Positions 24,105 to 35,612 of a DNA stretch of 64,000 bases are shown one piece after another (the stretch's first letter is position 1; each line of letters opens with the position of its first letter). This DNA comes from Stratiolaelaps scimitus (Eukaryota > Arthropoda > Arachnida > Mesostigmata > Laelapidae), in contig JABWDB010000019.1 in NCBI GenBank assembly GCA_019614645.1, forward strand, positions 4,758,501 to 4,822,500, in the 5' to 3' direction. Below the pieces are notes generated by a model, which ran no database searches, was not told the DNA's origin, and saw only the letters and a program-made list of their open reading frames with translations. Position numbers and translations under genes: made by a program.

Positions 24105-25397
24105 GTAGATTAGATGAATTCATATGTAAAATACTAATCAAATAGACTATTTTGTTATCAATACACATTCAAGTATTTATTATAACATGTTATTACACAT
24201 GTTACACCTATGCTACGTCCCTTCAATGACACATAAAACACTATATACCAAATATTACTCATTTACGATAATCTCGGACATTCTCGAATACCATGTGGCT
24301 TTCTAGCTTTCACATGACAGTATTCCAAAGGATATGACGATAAGACTGTTATTCATGCGTGATAATTTATAACATTTAACTCACTGCGGCCGTCATACTG
24401 AAGACCAACACTGAACACTGAAGAGCTTCCGTCCCATTAATTTATTATCGACTTGCACGAACTCGAACTAACACCTCCAGGGTCACTGTTACAGCAATTT
24501 TGATCAGGGTAGTATTATCACTACTTTGCTAGAATAGACGCCAGCCTATTATTTACATGGATATGTACAACTGATACCGTAGTAAATTGTAGTTGCTTTA
24601 GGTTCGAGTGAAAAAGTTTGATTGTGCACATTATATTGCAAAAATATATACAGGTTGATGTGCACTCAACTCCATACCCCCCAAAAATTCTGTCATAATA
24701 CATAGTGGCAAAGTGTCGGCGAACATTTTGAGTTGTGCAAATTCTGTCTCGTTCAATTAGTTAAATTGCCTGGATCCTATTACCCTATTTAGTTTATCAC
24801 ACAGGTCCCATTGAATTTGGTGTCGAACTAACGGCAATATTCACCATACTCGCTATCTGTATCGATGTGTGACCTACGCTTCAGCAGGAGTTTTCGGTAA
24901 CTACAGTAAAAATAGCATGAACTGAGTTTGAATTGTGTGGCCTCGTTCAATGTCGCCTCCGACATCATCAGTCTGATTGCTGATTCTGCGCTGACTCAGT
25001 TTCTTCGTACCAAATCCATTGTACACTAGACGCAAAATAGCACGCTTGCGAAACACGTCTTTCAAAAAGATTCTATCATCCTATAGCGAGCAGGATATTC
25101 GTCCTTTTTTGGATCGAATGAAATAGTTGTTCGACAGGTTCGAAGATGCAACTTTCGTTTTCAAGAGAGAAAACAATTTTCGCATCCCGCTTACATCTGA
25201 AAGTGAATCTTCTATTCGATAGCAATGTTCGATTGGGCCATTTTTCCTTGTACCGGCTACTTGTTGCATGCAAAACTAGGGTACGCTCACTTCATTATGT
25301 ACACGAATTACAGACGCGGCATTAAAAAAACTGGCTGCTTATCGACAATGTTATGAACTGTGATCTAACTCTACCTTTCATAAAGCAGTGCCTTCCG

Positions 25398-25400
<3 letters not shown>

Positions 25401-25441
<41 letters not shown>
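25401..25441. repeat. (AT)n microsatellite
   Basis: A pure AT run of about 41 bases, 50 bases beyond the predicted stop of the minus-strand Fuseless-like gene. Confidence 0.9.
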
Positions 25442-25445
<4 letters not shown>

Positions 25446-25488
25446 CTCATTGAGTCGTTGCTCAGATTGACAAACAACACTGAATTTG

Positions 25489-28400
25489 TCATATCGATGA
25501 TGGGGGGAGACCTTTTCGCCCCCAGCTGTTCACATGCTGTTCAGTATTAGGGAGCGCGGACAACACAATGTGAATGCGAGCCAGTACCGCTGCCGATGCA
25601 AATATTCGACGTCCGATAATTGCGACGAGGGTTATCATAGCTATGGGTATGGCTATCTTTGGTCCTCGGGGTGGAAGACGTCGGCAAAGTGAAGTTACCG
25701 ACGTATGACGCGCTGTTGTCTCCACTTCTGCCGTAGTTAACGACACTTTCGGTGGGCGGCCGGTCACAATGTCAGGGATTTTGGCTAGGACATACTGATG
25801 GTTCAACAGACACCTGGCGAGACAGGAAAGACAAAACACAAATGCGAATTAATTCGTTGGGAAATGACAAGCGAAACAAAGGAATCGAGAGAGAGAGATT
25901 CTCCTAGAACGCTCCCTCTTCCGATGCAGCGATATTTCGATTTAAAAATAATTTAGTAATTTAATAATTTAGTAATTACGCGATCACCTCATCTGTCTGA
26001 CAGGCAGACCGCTCTTTCGGCATCTTTAACATATCACTCCTATGGGGCGCCCTTTATTTTTGCATTTTTTTGTATACTATTTATATATGAGTGTGAAGTA
26101 TCAATGAATGATCGCATTTTATATGGTCATTACCTCGACTAATAGCTAGTAGCTTTGAGAGAAAACATGTCAAATTAGAAGATAATACAAAGTGCTATCG
26201 ACAAGTCACGGTTTATCAGGCACTTCGATAGCTAATATACAGCTAGACCCTGGGACCAGCCACGCTCATAATTCTGTTTCGCATTGTCTGCATTAAAAAG
26301 GATTCGCCGTGGATTAGATGCACTGCGTCCCGTAATGGAACACTCCTATAATGGAACGAATGTCTACTGTATGCGATTTCGAACTAAACGCACCCTAAAC
26401 TTCCAACGAATTTATAACACGTCGATCGGCGACAAGAGCGACGTTGACCATATAAATCAACAGGGGTCTACCCAAAATCGTCGGCGATTTTTTCTCCAAA
26501 TAAACAAACAACTATACGGCCAGTCATTCGATGGTCTAACAATCCTAGCTTAATTCGTACCAGTAATTCTATCTGATTATCGATTAATCTATTCTGAATC
26601 GAGCGACTCAGCGACACATGTCTGCAGTATCTCGCTCCCAGATCGTTTGGTCGTTACCTCTGGAAAGCTGTTGAAGAAACTGATGAAATTCCCAATACCG
26701 TAACCATCGCAGACACACCCCTTAGCTGCTGAATTCGAGCACACGGAGAATCCAAGGAGAAGCAGCAGGGTAAGGCAAGTCATGGTCAACTTGACGTGCA
26801 AAACAGGCGTTTCAGGGAACCTGCACTTGAAAATGAATAAGCAAACCTTTGTAGAAGCGTTCTAACACACACACACACAATGTCAGATTGGATCGGCAAT
26901 CGAGTTGTTGATCCCATGTTGCGGCTTCGTGTGACAGCTGTAGTTTTTACAGTCATGATAACTAAGTTGATGATAATATCTATGCGAATCATAGACGTCT
27001 CAACATGCTCTCCATTTGGAGTGAGTAGATCAAAGATATGTTGCAACTCTTAACCTCAGATTCACGTCAAAGTCTTGATGGCACATGAATTATTCGAGAA
27101 AGTAGATCTCAATTGGTTTTGCAATCGGTACCAGCTTGGTTTCGCCTATCGGAAATCAGAATTCGAATGGGGCGTTCGTAGTGTTATTTATGAAGGGATA
27201 ATTTGTGCAACGAGAACTGACCAGTCTTCAAGATAGATCAGGCTGAAGTTCCAGATACCGCGCCAGAGCAGCACTGTAGAACACGTCTGCAGGAAGGACC
27301 AGAACGATTCGACACCGAAACGGGCCCACCAGCTGACTCGATGCTCGAGTTTACTGGAAGGAGGACAGAATAACACAAGTGAGAAATACCTCTCGATTTC
27401 GTCTCTGCAGCAGATGACTGTACGCTGTTCGATGGTTGTTCGATAGGCAACGAAGTCACTGCTACATTTGCTAGATTAAAGTTCAACAATTCGAGGTGTA
27501 CGTACAGGCATAGCTTGTCCATGGGTATTTGAAACATCAACAGGATGATGGCGGAAGCCCAACCTGCGATACAGGAAATGGCGTTTGATTTGAAATGGGT
27601 CGGATCGTCTTCGAAGACCATGTACAGGTCCTGCGGGATCCAGAGGGCTCGCCAGAGCCCGACAACGCCCACCGTTGGCACGACAACGCTGAACACCGAG
27701 TCCAACAGTAGGCCGAAAACGTTCTGCAATTTGACGAGCACAGTTATTCGCTGCGGGGACACAGTATTCGATGAGCTATCGTCGGCATTATCGTAGCTAT
27801 CAGATATCGACATTGAGACGGTTGTCTCTTTGGGCTGGCCTACCTTTGCGCCAAATCTGGTGGGGAAGTCGTAGAGGGTGCCTCCGAGCCGAAGGACATC
27901 GTCGTTCAGTGTCAGAAACGGGGGTGAAGCAGCCGCTGTTTTAAGGCCCCCCATCGCCATGAGCATGCCGAGACCGAGCACGAAGGTGTACGTGCACGAG
28001 GAGAGGTCTGTTCCTAACTCAAGGTCCATCGCTGTCCAAACTCCCCGCCAGGACATAACCGATGCGAACGACGTTGACACTAAGTAGAACTTCGCAGCAA
28101 GCGGAATGGCTACGACACAGCAAATTTATGAAAATGTTTAGTTCGCCGTTACCTCGATGGAGTATGAAGTGCCCGCCGGTAGCACGCATTAACGAAATAC
28201 ATTCTGCCAACAGTTTCCTAGTGAAATCTCAACACGGGAAAATGCAATAACGTCAAGTGTATTGTTTTAAGGAGTCTCATGAAAGAAAAGCTGTCGAGTA
28301 TTAGTACACGAAATGCATGCTCCGTGTTTTTGCGTGTGTATATGCTTCATGCCACCATATGTAACTCACCATTTCCGCGCTTACTGACGGCGTGCCTCTT

Positions 28401-30809
28401 CAGCCAGAATTGTCCCGTGCCGGCCAATATCAATATGGCGAAGCCGATCAGTGTGCACAGTCCTGCACTGTGGAAGTTCTTACCAGTGGCGTCAGCTAGC
28501 TCCCAGAGGTAGGCCCAGTGCGAGATCACTAGCGGAGATGCGATGAACTGGCAAAACAGAACGTCCATAACGGCCACGAGCGGCGAGATCTAGTGTTTGT
28601 TAAAGGCGACAACACACGGAATCCGATATAAAATCCACTTATATCACGGTATAGCGTTTTTTTTCTCTGAATGTACTAAAGTTAAGCTAGCTTACAGCAG
28701 CTAGTCTCTCGTGGGTACACAGTTACAGGCCAAACGGTCTATTGGATTTACGCTGATTTGAGGGCGGATTTGTAATCGTGCTGCGCGTTTTGACCCTGAT
28801 ATATTGGGGAACTAACTTGAACGTTACGATTGCTCAGAGACATTCGCATACATATCTTGATGTAGTTGCCTATGGAAGAACCTTGGAGATGGACAACAGC
28901 TGCAGCGAGTTTTAGGTGTAGGGCAATACAGGAGCATAGCTAAAACTCGTACAGTTAATTGAGTAGAAACTGCTATCAAAGAACCATGTAGCAGAGGGTG
29001 TAACAATGACTCAACCGGACAGAATTAAAAACACTTGAAAATCTAATAAATCTAATGAACATCTAATAAAATATACATGACTTTTGTTCATCCATCTACT
29101 TTTCCAAATGGGCTCAATTTTCAGATTGCAGCTCCCATACATTATCGTGCCCTAATATATAACAGGCTGCCCCAGCTCCTCGTCAAACATGTTGGATCCG
29201 AGGGGACGGATGGATGTCAGTGTTTTCGAGATGACACCGGGGTCCGCGGACTCGCCGAGTAGTCACCTCTTTCATCTGAACTCGAGACTAATTGGATCTT
29301 ACAAGGTGCCCGAACTTATAAAGCACCAACATATACACTTTGTATTTAGTTGTTGCTAGCAAACCAGACGATTTGTACAAGCCCTGTTCCAGACCCTGTA
29401 GAGTGTTTGCGTCTAGGCGTGAGCCAGTCGCAGAATCACTTTGAATGCGATCATTTGAGTGGGATCCTCTCAGAAGTCCAAATGTAAGGCTGTCATTGGA
29501 CTCACCGCCTAGTCCAATTCCTTTCGGCTGCTCCACTAAACGACGTCGTCGCTCACACACTATACTTGATTTATGTGAATGGAAAAGTTACCAATTTTTA
29601 CATACAGTCGCAGTTGTTGAACTGGCGAAACATCGGCGTTTTATTTGCCGGACGCATTTTGGCTATGTCTTTTACTGCTTAAAAGATCAGCGCCTCGCTC
29701 CGAATCGACACAATAGCACTACTTTCGGATAGCTTCCTCTAGATTTATTTGAAAATGTCATAGCACGTGGTGTCACGCGACGCTCGAGGATAATCAAGCC
29801 ACCCGTTAACCACGCAACGATGATTATACTAATAACATTCGAGGCACTTCGACAAATCGCACGTCCAAACAACGGCGCACTGAGTTACGCCGGGCAATCT
29901 TGGGAGGCAGTGACTGTCTTGAACAAACCTTGTCAGCTCTCGGCGTCTATCGCTGTAGTATCTAAACTCAGGTAGACTCTGTTTATTATTCTTGACGTAG
30001 AGGCGACACACCCTTTTGTGTTTAAACAGCTTTTGTAGCTGGCGAGAACATCCAGAGACTCCGACAGCGCTATAGAGAATTAAGGGTGGAGAACTAATAT
30101 ACTGCTATGTGCAGACAGCCGGTTCCTCGTCGTTAGTTAAAGCGGTGCTCGTTATTCCAACGACTGGCAGATATATTTATAACGCCCTGTAACTTAATGG
30201 CGATGACAATTTTACTTCAATATATAAAAATATAATACCTTGTGGATAGGTTTATAGTCTATACAGAGGTTAATACAAAGAAGCACAAGTAGTAATTATC
30301 GCACTTCGCCGAGTGTGAGTGATGACTTTTGCTGTTGGTAACGGCTGAATAAGTGCGAGCAAATAAAAACAGACAGTTTCTAACTGAACTTTCACAATGC
30401 TTCATAGAAGATGAGAAGAGGTTTCATTATGCAATTCTCGGTCGTCAATCTATCAAATCTCAAGATCTTCGACGATGAAGCTAAATTGTTGAGTGAAACA
30501 TAATTGACACTGTCGAAACTGAATCTGACATTGTTATTATCGTTCATTGTTGGGTTCAGCCGTCATCTCTGCCACGTACCTTCCTATCATACTGTATTAT
30601 TGGAGGCGGCGGCGGCGGTGGCTCCTTAGGGTCTCCGTTAATTGACGGGCAGATCTTACTGACCATTGCGTCCTCCCGGTGGCTAGCGGACGCCTGCACA
30701 GACGTAATCAGGTCGGACGTACTTTGCGAGCTGTCGGCCGTTCTCAAACTAGGACTGGGCAGCAATCGCCGATCATCGTCGCCATGCAAAGACCAGCTAC
30801 TTTCAGCTC
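25489..30809 (-). CDS. Fuseless-like multi-pass membrane protein (5 exons recognised, 5' end missing)
   Basis: Five exons fit by phase: 30809-30580, 28589-28370, 28109-27506, 27353-27222 and 25813-25489 (stop at 25489), about 500 residues. Joins: AAG|GTACGT to CACTAG (phase 0), G|GTGAGT to GTCGTAG (phase 1), CT|GTACGT to TTCCAG (phase 2, least certain), TG|GTCAGT to CGCCAG (phase 2). The first exon is polar with a Pro-7 run. The next exons carry several membrane segments and a motif seen three times: SWRGVWTAMDLELG, GLWRALWIPQDLYMVFED and LLWRGIWNFSLIYLED. That WR-x-x-W-x(4)-D pattern resembles the insect Fuseless family, an eight-pass protein needed for presynaptic calcium-channel clustering. 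The start codon is missing; possible 5' exons lie at 31.3-31.5 or 33.0-33.2 kb. The large last intron contains a small secreted gene on the same strand. The family call is from remembered motif similarity, so moderate. Confidence 0.6.
26589..26783 (-). CDS. Small secreted Cys protein nested in an intron
   Basis: The ATG at 26783 starts a 64-residue product. Residues 1-20 form a strong signal peptide (MTCLTLLLLLGFSVCSNSAA). The mature part begins KGCVCDGYGIGNFISFF and has three cysteines. A GAG|GTAACG after FNSFPE is a possible donor, so the reading to the TAG at 26589 may be an intron read-through and the gene could have a further exon. The frame lies inside the 1.4-kb last intron of the Fuseless-like gene, on the same strand. 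No family is recognised. Confidence 0.45.
   Translation of the reverse strand: MTCLTLLLLLGFSVCSNSAAKGCVCDGYGIGNFISFFNSFPEVTTKRSGSEILQTCVAESLDSE
29288..29560 (-). CDS. Coding-like frame, possible alternative exon, unknown
   Basis: A minus-strand frame of about 90 codons has a polar, Ser/Asn/Asp-rich composition (GGESNDSLTFGLLRGSHSND) typical of a disordered loop. It lies in the 2-kb intron between the first two recognised exons of the Fuseless-like gene. No pair of phase-0 splice sites joins it cleanly to that gene, though a GTGAGT lies within it. It may be an unused or unrelated exon. Confidence 0.15.
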   Translation of the reverse strand: MCERRRRLVEQPKGIGLGGESNDSLTFGLLRGSHSNDRIQSDSATGSRLDANTLQGLEQGLYKSSGLLATTKYKVYMLVLYKFGHLVRSN

Positions 30810-31307
30810 CTGAAAAACGTTTTCCAGTGTAGAAAGTGGAATAATGATGTCAATATCAACATTCACACCGCATTGTAAGTGACGAGCAGCTACAAACGAT
30901 GGTTAACTAAAGTGTCACTATCATTATCGCCGACTTGATTTTGTGATTGCTCTGCGGGAGAGCGACTTTATAAGAGTCTTTATTGCATGATCTGACTTGC
31001 TTCTATTCCGAACAAGGGGTCATCACAGAAATGAGGGTGACCTTTGTATTGAGGAATTGAATTTGTTTCGAGGGCAATACTACTTTTCATTCGTGCTAGT
31101 GTACAGCGATAGCGATCTTTCGTTCGTTATCGGCGTTCTAACCAGCTCAGTACGAAATAGGGGGATTGGTTTAGGTTTCATTATTTTTCTTCACTTACAG
31201 GTTGATCCGGCTATGTGATGTTCACACAAAAATACAACTATAAGACAACAATGGCTAGGTAGTACACAATTAAACAGCATTGATCAGCTCGTCCAGAAGT
31301 CCTCTGT

Positions 31308-31490
31308 TCAATCAAAGCCCTCTGGGGTGTCCTCGGCCAGAAGTGAGGTCCATGCTGAGATTCGAGGAGCACCGGTGCTCATCGGTGCCCTTTCCCAGAT
31401 ATCCTTCCTCAACCTTGATTCACTGAGCTGAACAACCTTCACCCATTGCACATCTCGTAAATTGCTCCCATCCAGTGTATCGGTTTCCAT
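31308..31490 (-). CDS. Possible first coding exon, unknown
   Basis: An ATG at 31490 opens a 60-residue polar frame (METDTLDGSNLRDVQWVKVV) downstream, on the minus strand, of a CCAAT-containing GC-rich patch. Possible donors inside it are TGG|GTGAAG (phase 0) and A|GTGAAT (phase 1). The phase-1 donor could feed the Fuseless-like exon at 30809, which needs one upstream base. This link is a guess from position and phase. Confidence 0.25.
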   Translation of the reverse strand: METDTLDGSNLRDVQWVKVVQLSESRLRKDIWERAPMSTGAPRISAWTSLLAEDTPEGFD

Positions 31491-31526
31491 CGGAACTGCA
31501 TCCCACTTTAACAGACGAGGTGGCGA

Positions 31527-31660
31527 AGGTAACCACCCAGGTTACGTTGGCGCCGCCTGCCGAATGACATCACTCGCCGTTTACAACTATGGGTCCACCG
31601 CTCTGATTGGCTCCTTGGTGGTCAATACTAGCGCTGACGTTTCTGTTACCACAGATGGGG
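31527..31660 (-). promoter_or_regulatory. Candidate promoter with CCAAT box
   Basis: A GC-richer patch contains GAGCCAATCA on the minus strand (31604-31613) and a CRE-like TGACATCA (plus strand, about 31565-31572). It lies just upstream of the ATG at 31490. Its function is inferred from these motifs and position only. Confidence 0.25.
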
Positions 31661-33038
31661 GACAATATGACCATATGATTCAATAGACATCGTGCTATTT
31701 GCGACGCCATATCTCTTCTGGCGTGGCGTGGACTGTTCGGCTTTTCTCCACATGAAATTATCCGTTTTCGTCTATTATGAACGTTATATCTCTCTCTCTA
31801 TATATATATATATACATATATATATATTCAATTGTCATTGACTCAGTGACCATTCGGAGATCTCGACGTGTGAACTATGGATGCAACTTTAGTTGGATCC
31901 CAACGGCGGAAACATGACAAATTGATAACGTTTTCAACTATCAGACCGCTCACCTAAAAAAACAGCGCTACCACATCCGTGACCATGTCGTGTCTCAACC
32001 CAAGACATCACTAGCATTTACGTACTATTGTTTTCTAAAAGCCCCGAGTCCATCCGTTTTTATGTTTACCCAAAACTGTATCGGGACAACCATGTCACGC
32101 GGATGACGTCTTCGAACACTCTTGGCATAGTCATAGTGCCTGTTACCAAGTCTTGAGAATTTGTGCTTCAAAGCTACGAGACGAAAATGCGTGAGGCGTA
32201 AGGCTGACATTCGCGTTTTTTTTCGAATATAATAGGTTCTCTAATCGTGAATCTGTAATTGTTGTTGTTGTTATTATTATCATTATGATTTTTATTATTA
32301 TGTCAGCTCTAAGCGGGAGAGCATTGTCTGCTTCGCACCCGCTTGCTGTACCGACGCTCAGTATGGCCCGTTTTCAGGGGAGCCGCCTGCTCCCCCTGTC
32401 TATTCGCCATCAATTCTGGTCGTTGTAATGCAACACGCAAGTTTATCTGTCATCTGCAAATGCACGGTTCGGGCTGGCGCATAAGTCTTCCTGTGGGTAC
32501 GGATGTGGGTGCACCTTGAATAGCTCCATTCAATTGAGAATAGCGAGAATAAAAAATCAGATAGACACGTCACAATGAAGTTGGACGCATGACGAAGTCA
32601 AACGCGCTGCACAGACTGTTCGCACACGAAGTTCATCACAAAGCAACCGCCAGCAACCGCCACTCTATTCCTTCGGTACAGAGTGGTGGGTATTTGCGAT
32701 TCCGCTGGATGCTAGTTAGGGATGTGCAGTATTTCTCATAGTTGAATGTTGGCTGAGAGTCAGCTTGGAAAAAGTACGGTAGCATTTCTCCTCGGGCGCT
32801 AATAATGTTCAAAAGCATAGAGAATGGTCTCTTACAGAGTCTTAACGGCTGAAAGCGTACAGATCATCGAGATAGACTGCTAGGTTCGAATCGTAGAATT
32901 TTCCAAAGAGAGCTAGTTCAAGTCAAGACGTGTATTGAAATCATACTCGGGAACCAGCAGACTAGCCCTTCAAGACAATTTTTTTCACTCGTACACAATT
33001 TTTCTACGGGGTACCTGTTTCTCAGCCTCTTCACTTAC

Positions 33039-33202
33039 CACGCGCGCCATAGGTGTGCTTATTCTAAAACCTTGGGACGCCAGCTCCAATATCATTGACC
33101 CACTAGAGCAAAAGTGCACGCATTTGCTCGCCCTCCGGTTAATCCATAACGGAAGAGTTCTTACTGCTGCACGAAAAGAATCCTCCCCCCTGGGAGCGAA
33201 TC
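33039..33202 (-). CDS. Candidate internal exon, unknown protein
   Basis: The segment is bounded by GTTTTCAG on its 5' side and GTG|GTAAGT on its 3' side, both close to consensus. It is open through 54 codons (phase: two leading bases, ends in phase 0). Its peptide contains FRAAVRTLPLWINRRASKCV and a Ser/Cys segment. The opposite strand is also open, so coding is not certain. It could be an upstream exon of the Fuseless-like gene if one more exon lies between. Confidence 0.25.
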
Positions 33203-33270
33203 CTGAAAACTGCGCAATGGGCGCCACCGGTAGCGCTGTGATACGCGTAACGGATCGCAGCTACATAAGC

Positions 33271-33302
<32 letters not shown>
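33271..33302. repeat. (AT)n microsatellite followed by (GT)n
   Basis: An AT run of about 32 bases passes into a short GT run (to about 33313). Confidence 0.9.
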
Positions 33303-33312
<10 letters not shown>

Positions 33313-35142
33313 ATATGGGTAGGTGCTGGAAAGGGCCTCTAGTCTCTTCTTCACCGCGAGCGCACGGCGCTACTGCCCTTGACTAAGCGATAAACCTAAA
33401 ACGGAATCGCAGTCTTGAGTGATATCTTCACGATAGCGAGACAAAAATATAAACACGCTCAACACGTTACCGGCTGACGTGACGCCACTTTCTTACAAAG
33501 AGGACATGTTGGAACGTGACATTGATCACCGAGATTCGCAGCTTCATCCAAGGGCTTGTCCAAGGCTGTGAGTCATTTGTGAGGTGTATTTTTCGCAGTG
33601 TAACAGCGTCATTCAACTAGAACGTTCAATACAAACGGCGGTAACGAAATCTATGACGACAGATTGGTTCACTTTCTAACGTGAGCTGCTTTTCGTGAAT
33701 GGGTCCTCTTTGTGTTTCCGGCCACTCTGGCAGCTAAGTAGACATGTTGGTGGTATCTCATTGCGCAACGGTTCTTCAATACAATAATATTCTAGTCATT
33801 AGACCAGTTGATTCTTTTCGATTTAAGTTAAGAAGCAGCAAAATGTGCTCTTAATTCTAGTCAGTAGGTTGCTATAAAGCGCGAACTAATTATTGCCACG
33901 AATTACTTTCATTGTACTCGGATAACCTCTAATTATTTTGTATCTTTTGTGTATGCTATAAAATTGTCGACTTCGCGTTCGAAGTTACGAACGTGATTAT
34001 AAGTAGAGGTTGCGTTCATTACTTATGCAGTTGATTAGTCGACCGGCAATAACTTTGTTAGTCGATTACCTATGCAGATTGTCAGTCGACCGCTACGAAA
34101 CCCTTAGCTTGTATGGCACAACATCGTAGAGAGTCAGAACTGGTATTCAGCAGAAATCAGTTTCTTTTTTGCAACAGTGGACGTGGTCGACGGAGAGATA
34201 GTAATGGATTTAAATTGCTCGGCAATATTATTATTAGTATTGTATTGTAAAGACAAAATGGGACATTTTGTTATGAATACTACTATTATATATCGTTACA
34301 ATTGTGGATTGATGGTGAGAGTTTTTTTTGTGATTATACGATTATACCTATGATTATTTTAGTACGAGGCCTCCATAACACACATTTGAGATCAGATTTT
34401 CGATTTTTTGCAGTGATGTCGAGATCGGTTCCGGTCTGGACTGAGAGATAAGACGTTGTTGTTGTTACATTTCCGGAGGCGCAGGTAAGTTAGTTGTCAT
34501 GTAATTCGTCTATTCGAAAGTTTCTTGAGTACTTCTTATCGATACTACCACCAGCTGCATATAATGCTTAATATATGCCACCAGCTGCATACATAAATTA
34601 AATTAAAGTCATATATGAAAATAACACCTAAACACCTATTACATATATACATATCAAAATAACACCTCAAGCCCGCGTCACTCGACTCTTTGTTTATCTG
34701 TTGTTTCGCCATCATTGCCTATGGATTTATTGTAGTTGGCAACCATTTCATTGAGCGGACTACGTAGCTGGCGGACTTCCATCGGCGCTCACAGCTTTAA
34801 AAATCATTGTAGGAAGCCTCCCCTTACTTCCCGATCCAGAATATTTGCCGGCTCTGAAGTAACTGAAGGATGTTTATAATTTCGCCGTTATTTTTTCTTG
34901 TCTACCAATAACGCACACGGCCAAGCAAAAAAAACACATCGAACACACTGTTGTGAGGATGTGTTTATAAAGCTAGTATTAAAGACATGTGATTATTACT
35001 CACACTTACTAGATACTATCCAGTTTTCAGAGTCGTTTTATGCCTGGAACCTACACGAGCAGCATACTCAACACAATTATGGATTGTATATATATATATA
35101 TATATAGATGTATCCAACGGTGTAAGAGGTTAATTAGTCTCT

Positions 35143-35612
35143 TCAAGTGTTTGCAGCTATTGCTCTGTAGTCCGAGGTCCATGCGCCCTCATGCAGGCGC
35201 TGCCGCATTTCACACGTCAGGTAGGCCACGCCGAAGACACACAAGAAATCCAGAAGAACGATATATCTACACTTCTACAATACCGCTCCTAAAGGACCTA
35301 AGAGCAGTGGCCACTTCAATATGCCCCGCTCAATCGTTCGTTACTAGCACCACGAACTACGAGTTGCGATTTGCTGAACACAGCAACAATGAGCACAATG
35401 TGCTTTGACCGTCTCGCTTCGCCGCCCGAGTTTCCAACTTACGATAAAAAAGGACATTCGCGCAGGCTGACGCCAAAGCCACTTCGGTCCACGATGGATG
35501 CAACTGCCGAGCAGAGCTGGCGACGCTGCCCCAGCTGCTCCTCGAAGCGCTCTAGCAAAACGCACGAAGCCGTGAAATATTGACGAAAGGGCGGACGCCC
35601 TGCCAGCGGCAG
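35143..35612 (-). CDS. 3' end of an unidentified membrane protein gene (2 exons)
   Basis: Two exons, 35612-35443 and 35266-35143, join in phase 2 through ATC|GTAAGT and a TGTAG acceptor. The first encodes an amphipathic, Gln/Arg-rich helix (LLERFEEQLGQRRQLCSAVA) after RPPFRQYFTASC; the second encodes one hydrophobic segment (IVLLDFLCVFGVAYLTC), then MRQRLHEG and a short tail ending AANT. About 97 residues are visible. The start is missing: in the same frame a TAG precedes the first exon, and the GC-rich sequence to its right (35650-35770) also looks coding in more than one frame. The second acceptor has a poor pyrimidine tract. I cannot assign a family. Confidence 0.35.

Larger units (their letters stand above)
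23164..25488. other. Gene-free stretch with two long (AT)n runs
   Basis: No gene is supported. It holds long AT microsatellites at 24046-24103 and 25401-25441. The latter lies just past the stop of the Fuseless-like gene on the minus strand and may fall in its 3' UTR. Confidence 0.45.
30810..35142. other. Mostly non-coding stretch with isolated exon candidates
   Basis: Besides the separate candidates at 31308-31490 and 33039-33202, the stretch holds (AT)n runs near 31800-31829 and 33271-33302, a SINE tail near 32741-32774, and AT-rich sequence around 33.8-35.1 kb with no gene signal. Confidence 0.4.

Noticed and set aside
27545..28087. Plus frames over the Fuseless-like exons
   Set aside because: They are antisense shadows; the minus-strand reading has matching splice phases and membrane segments.
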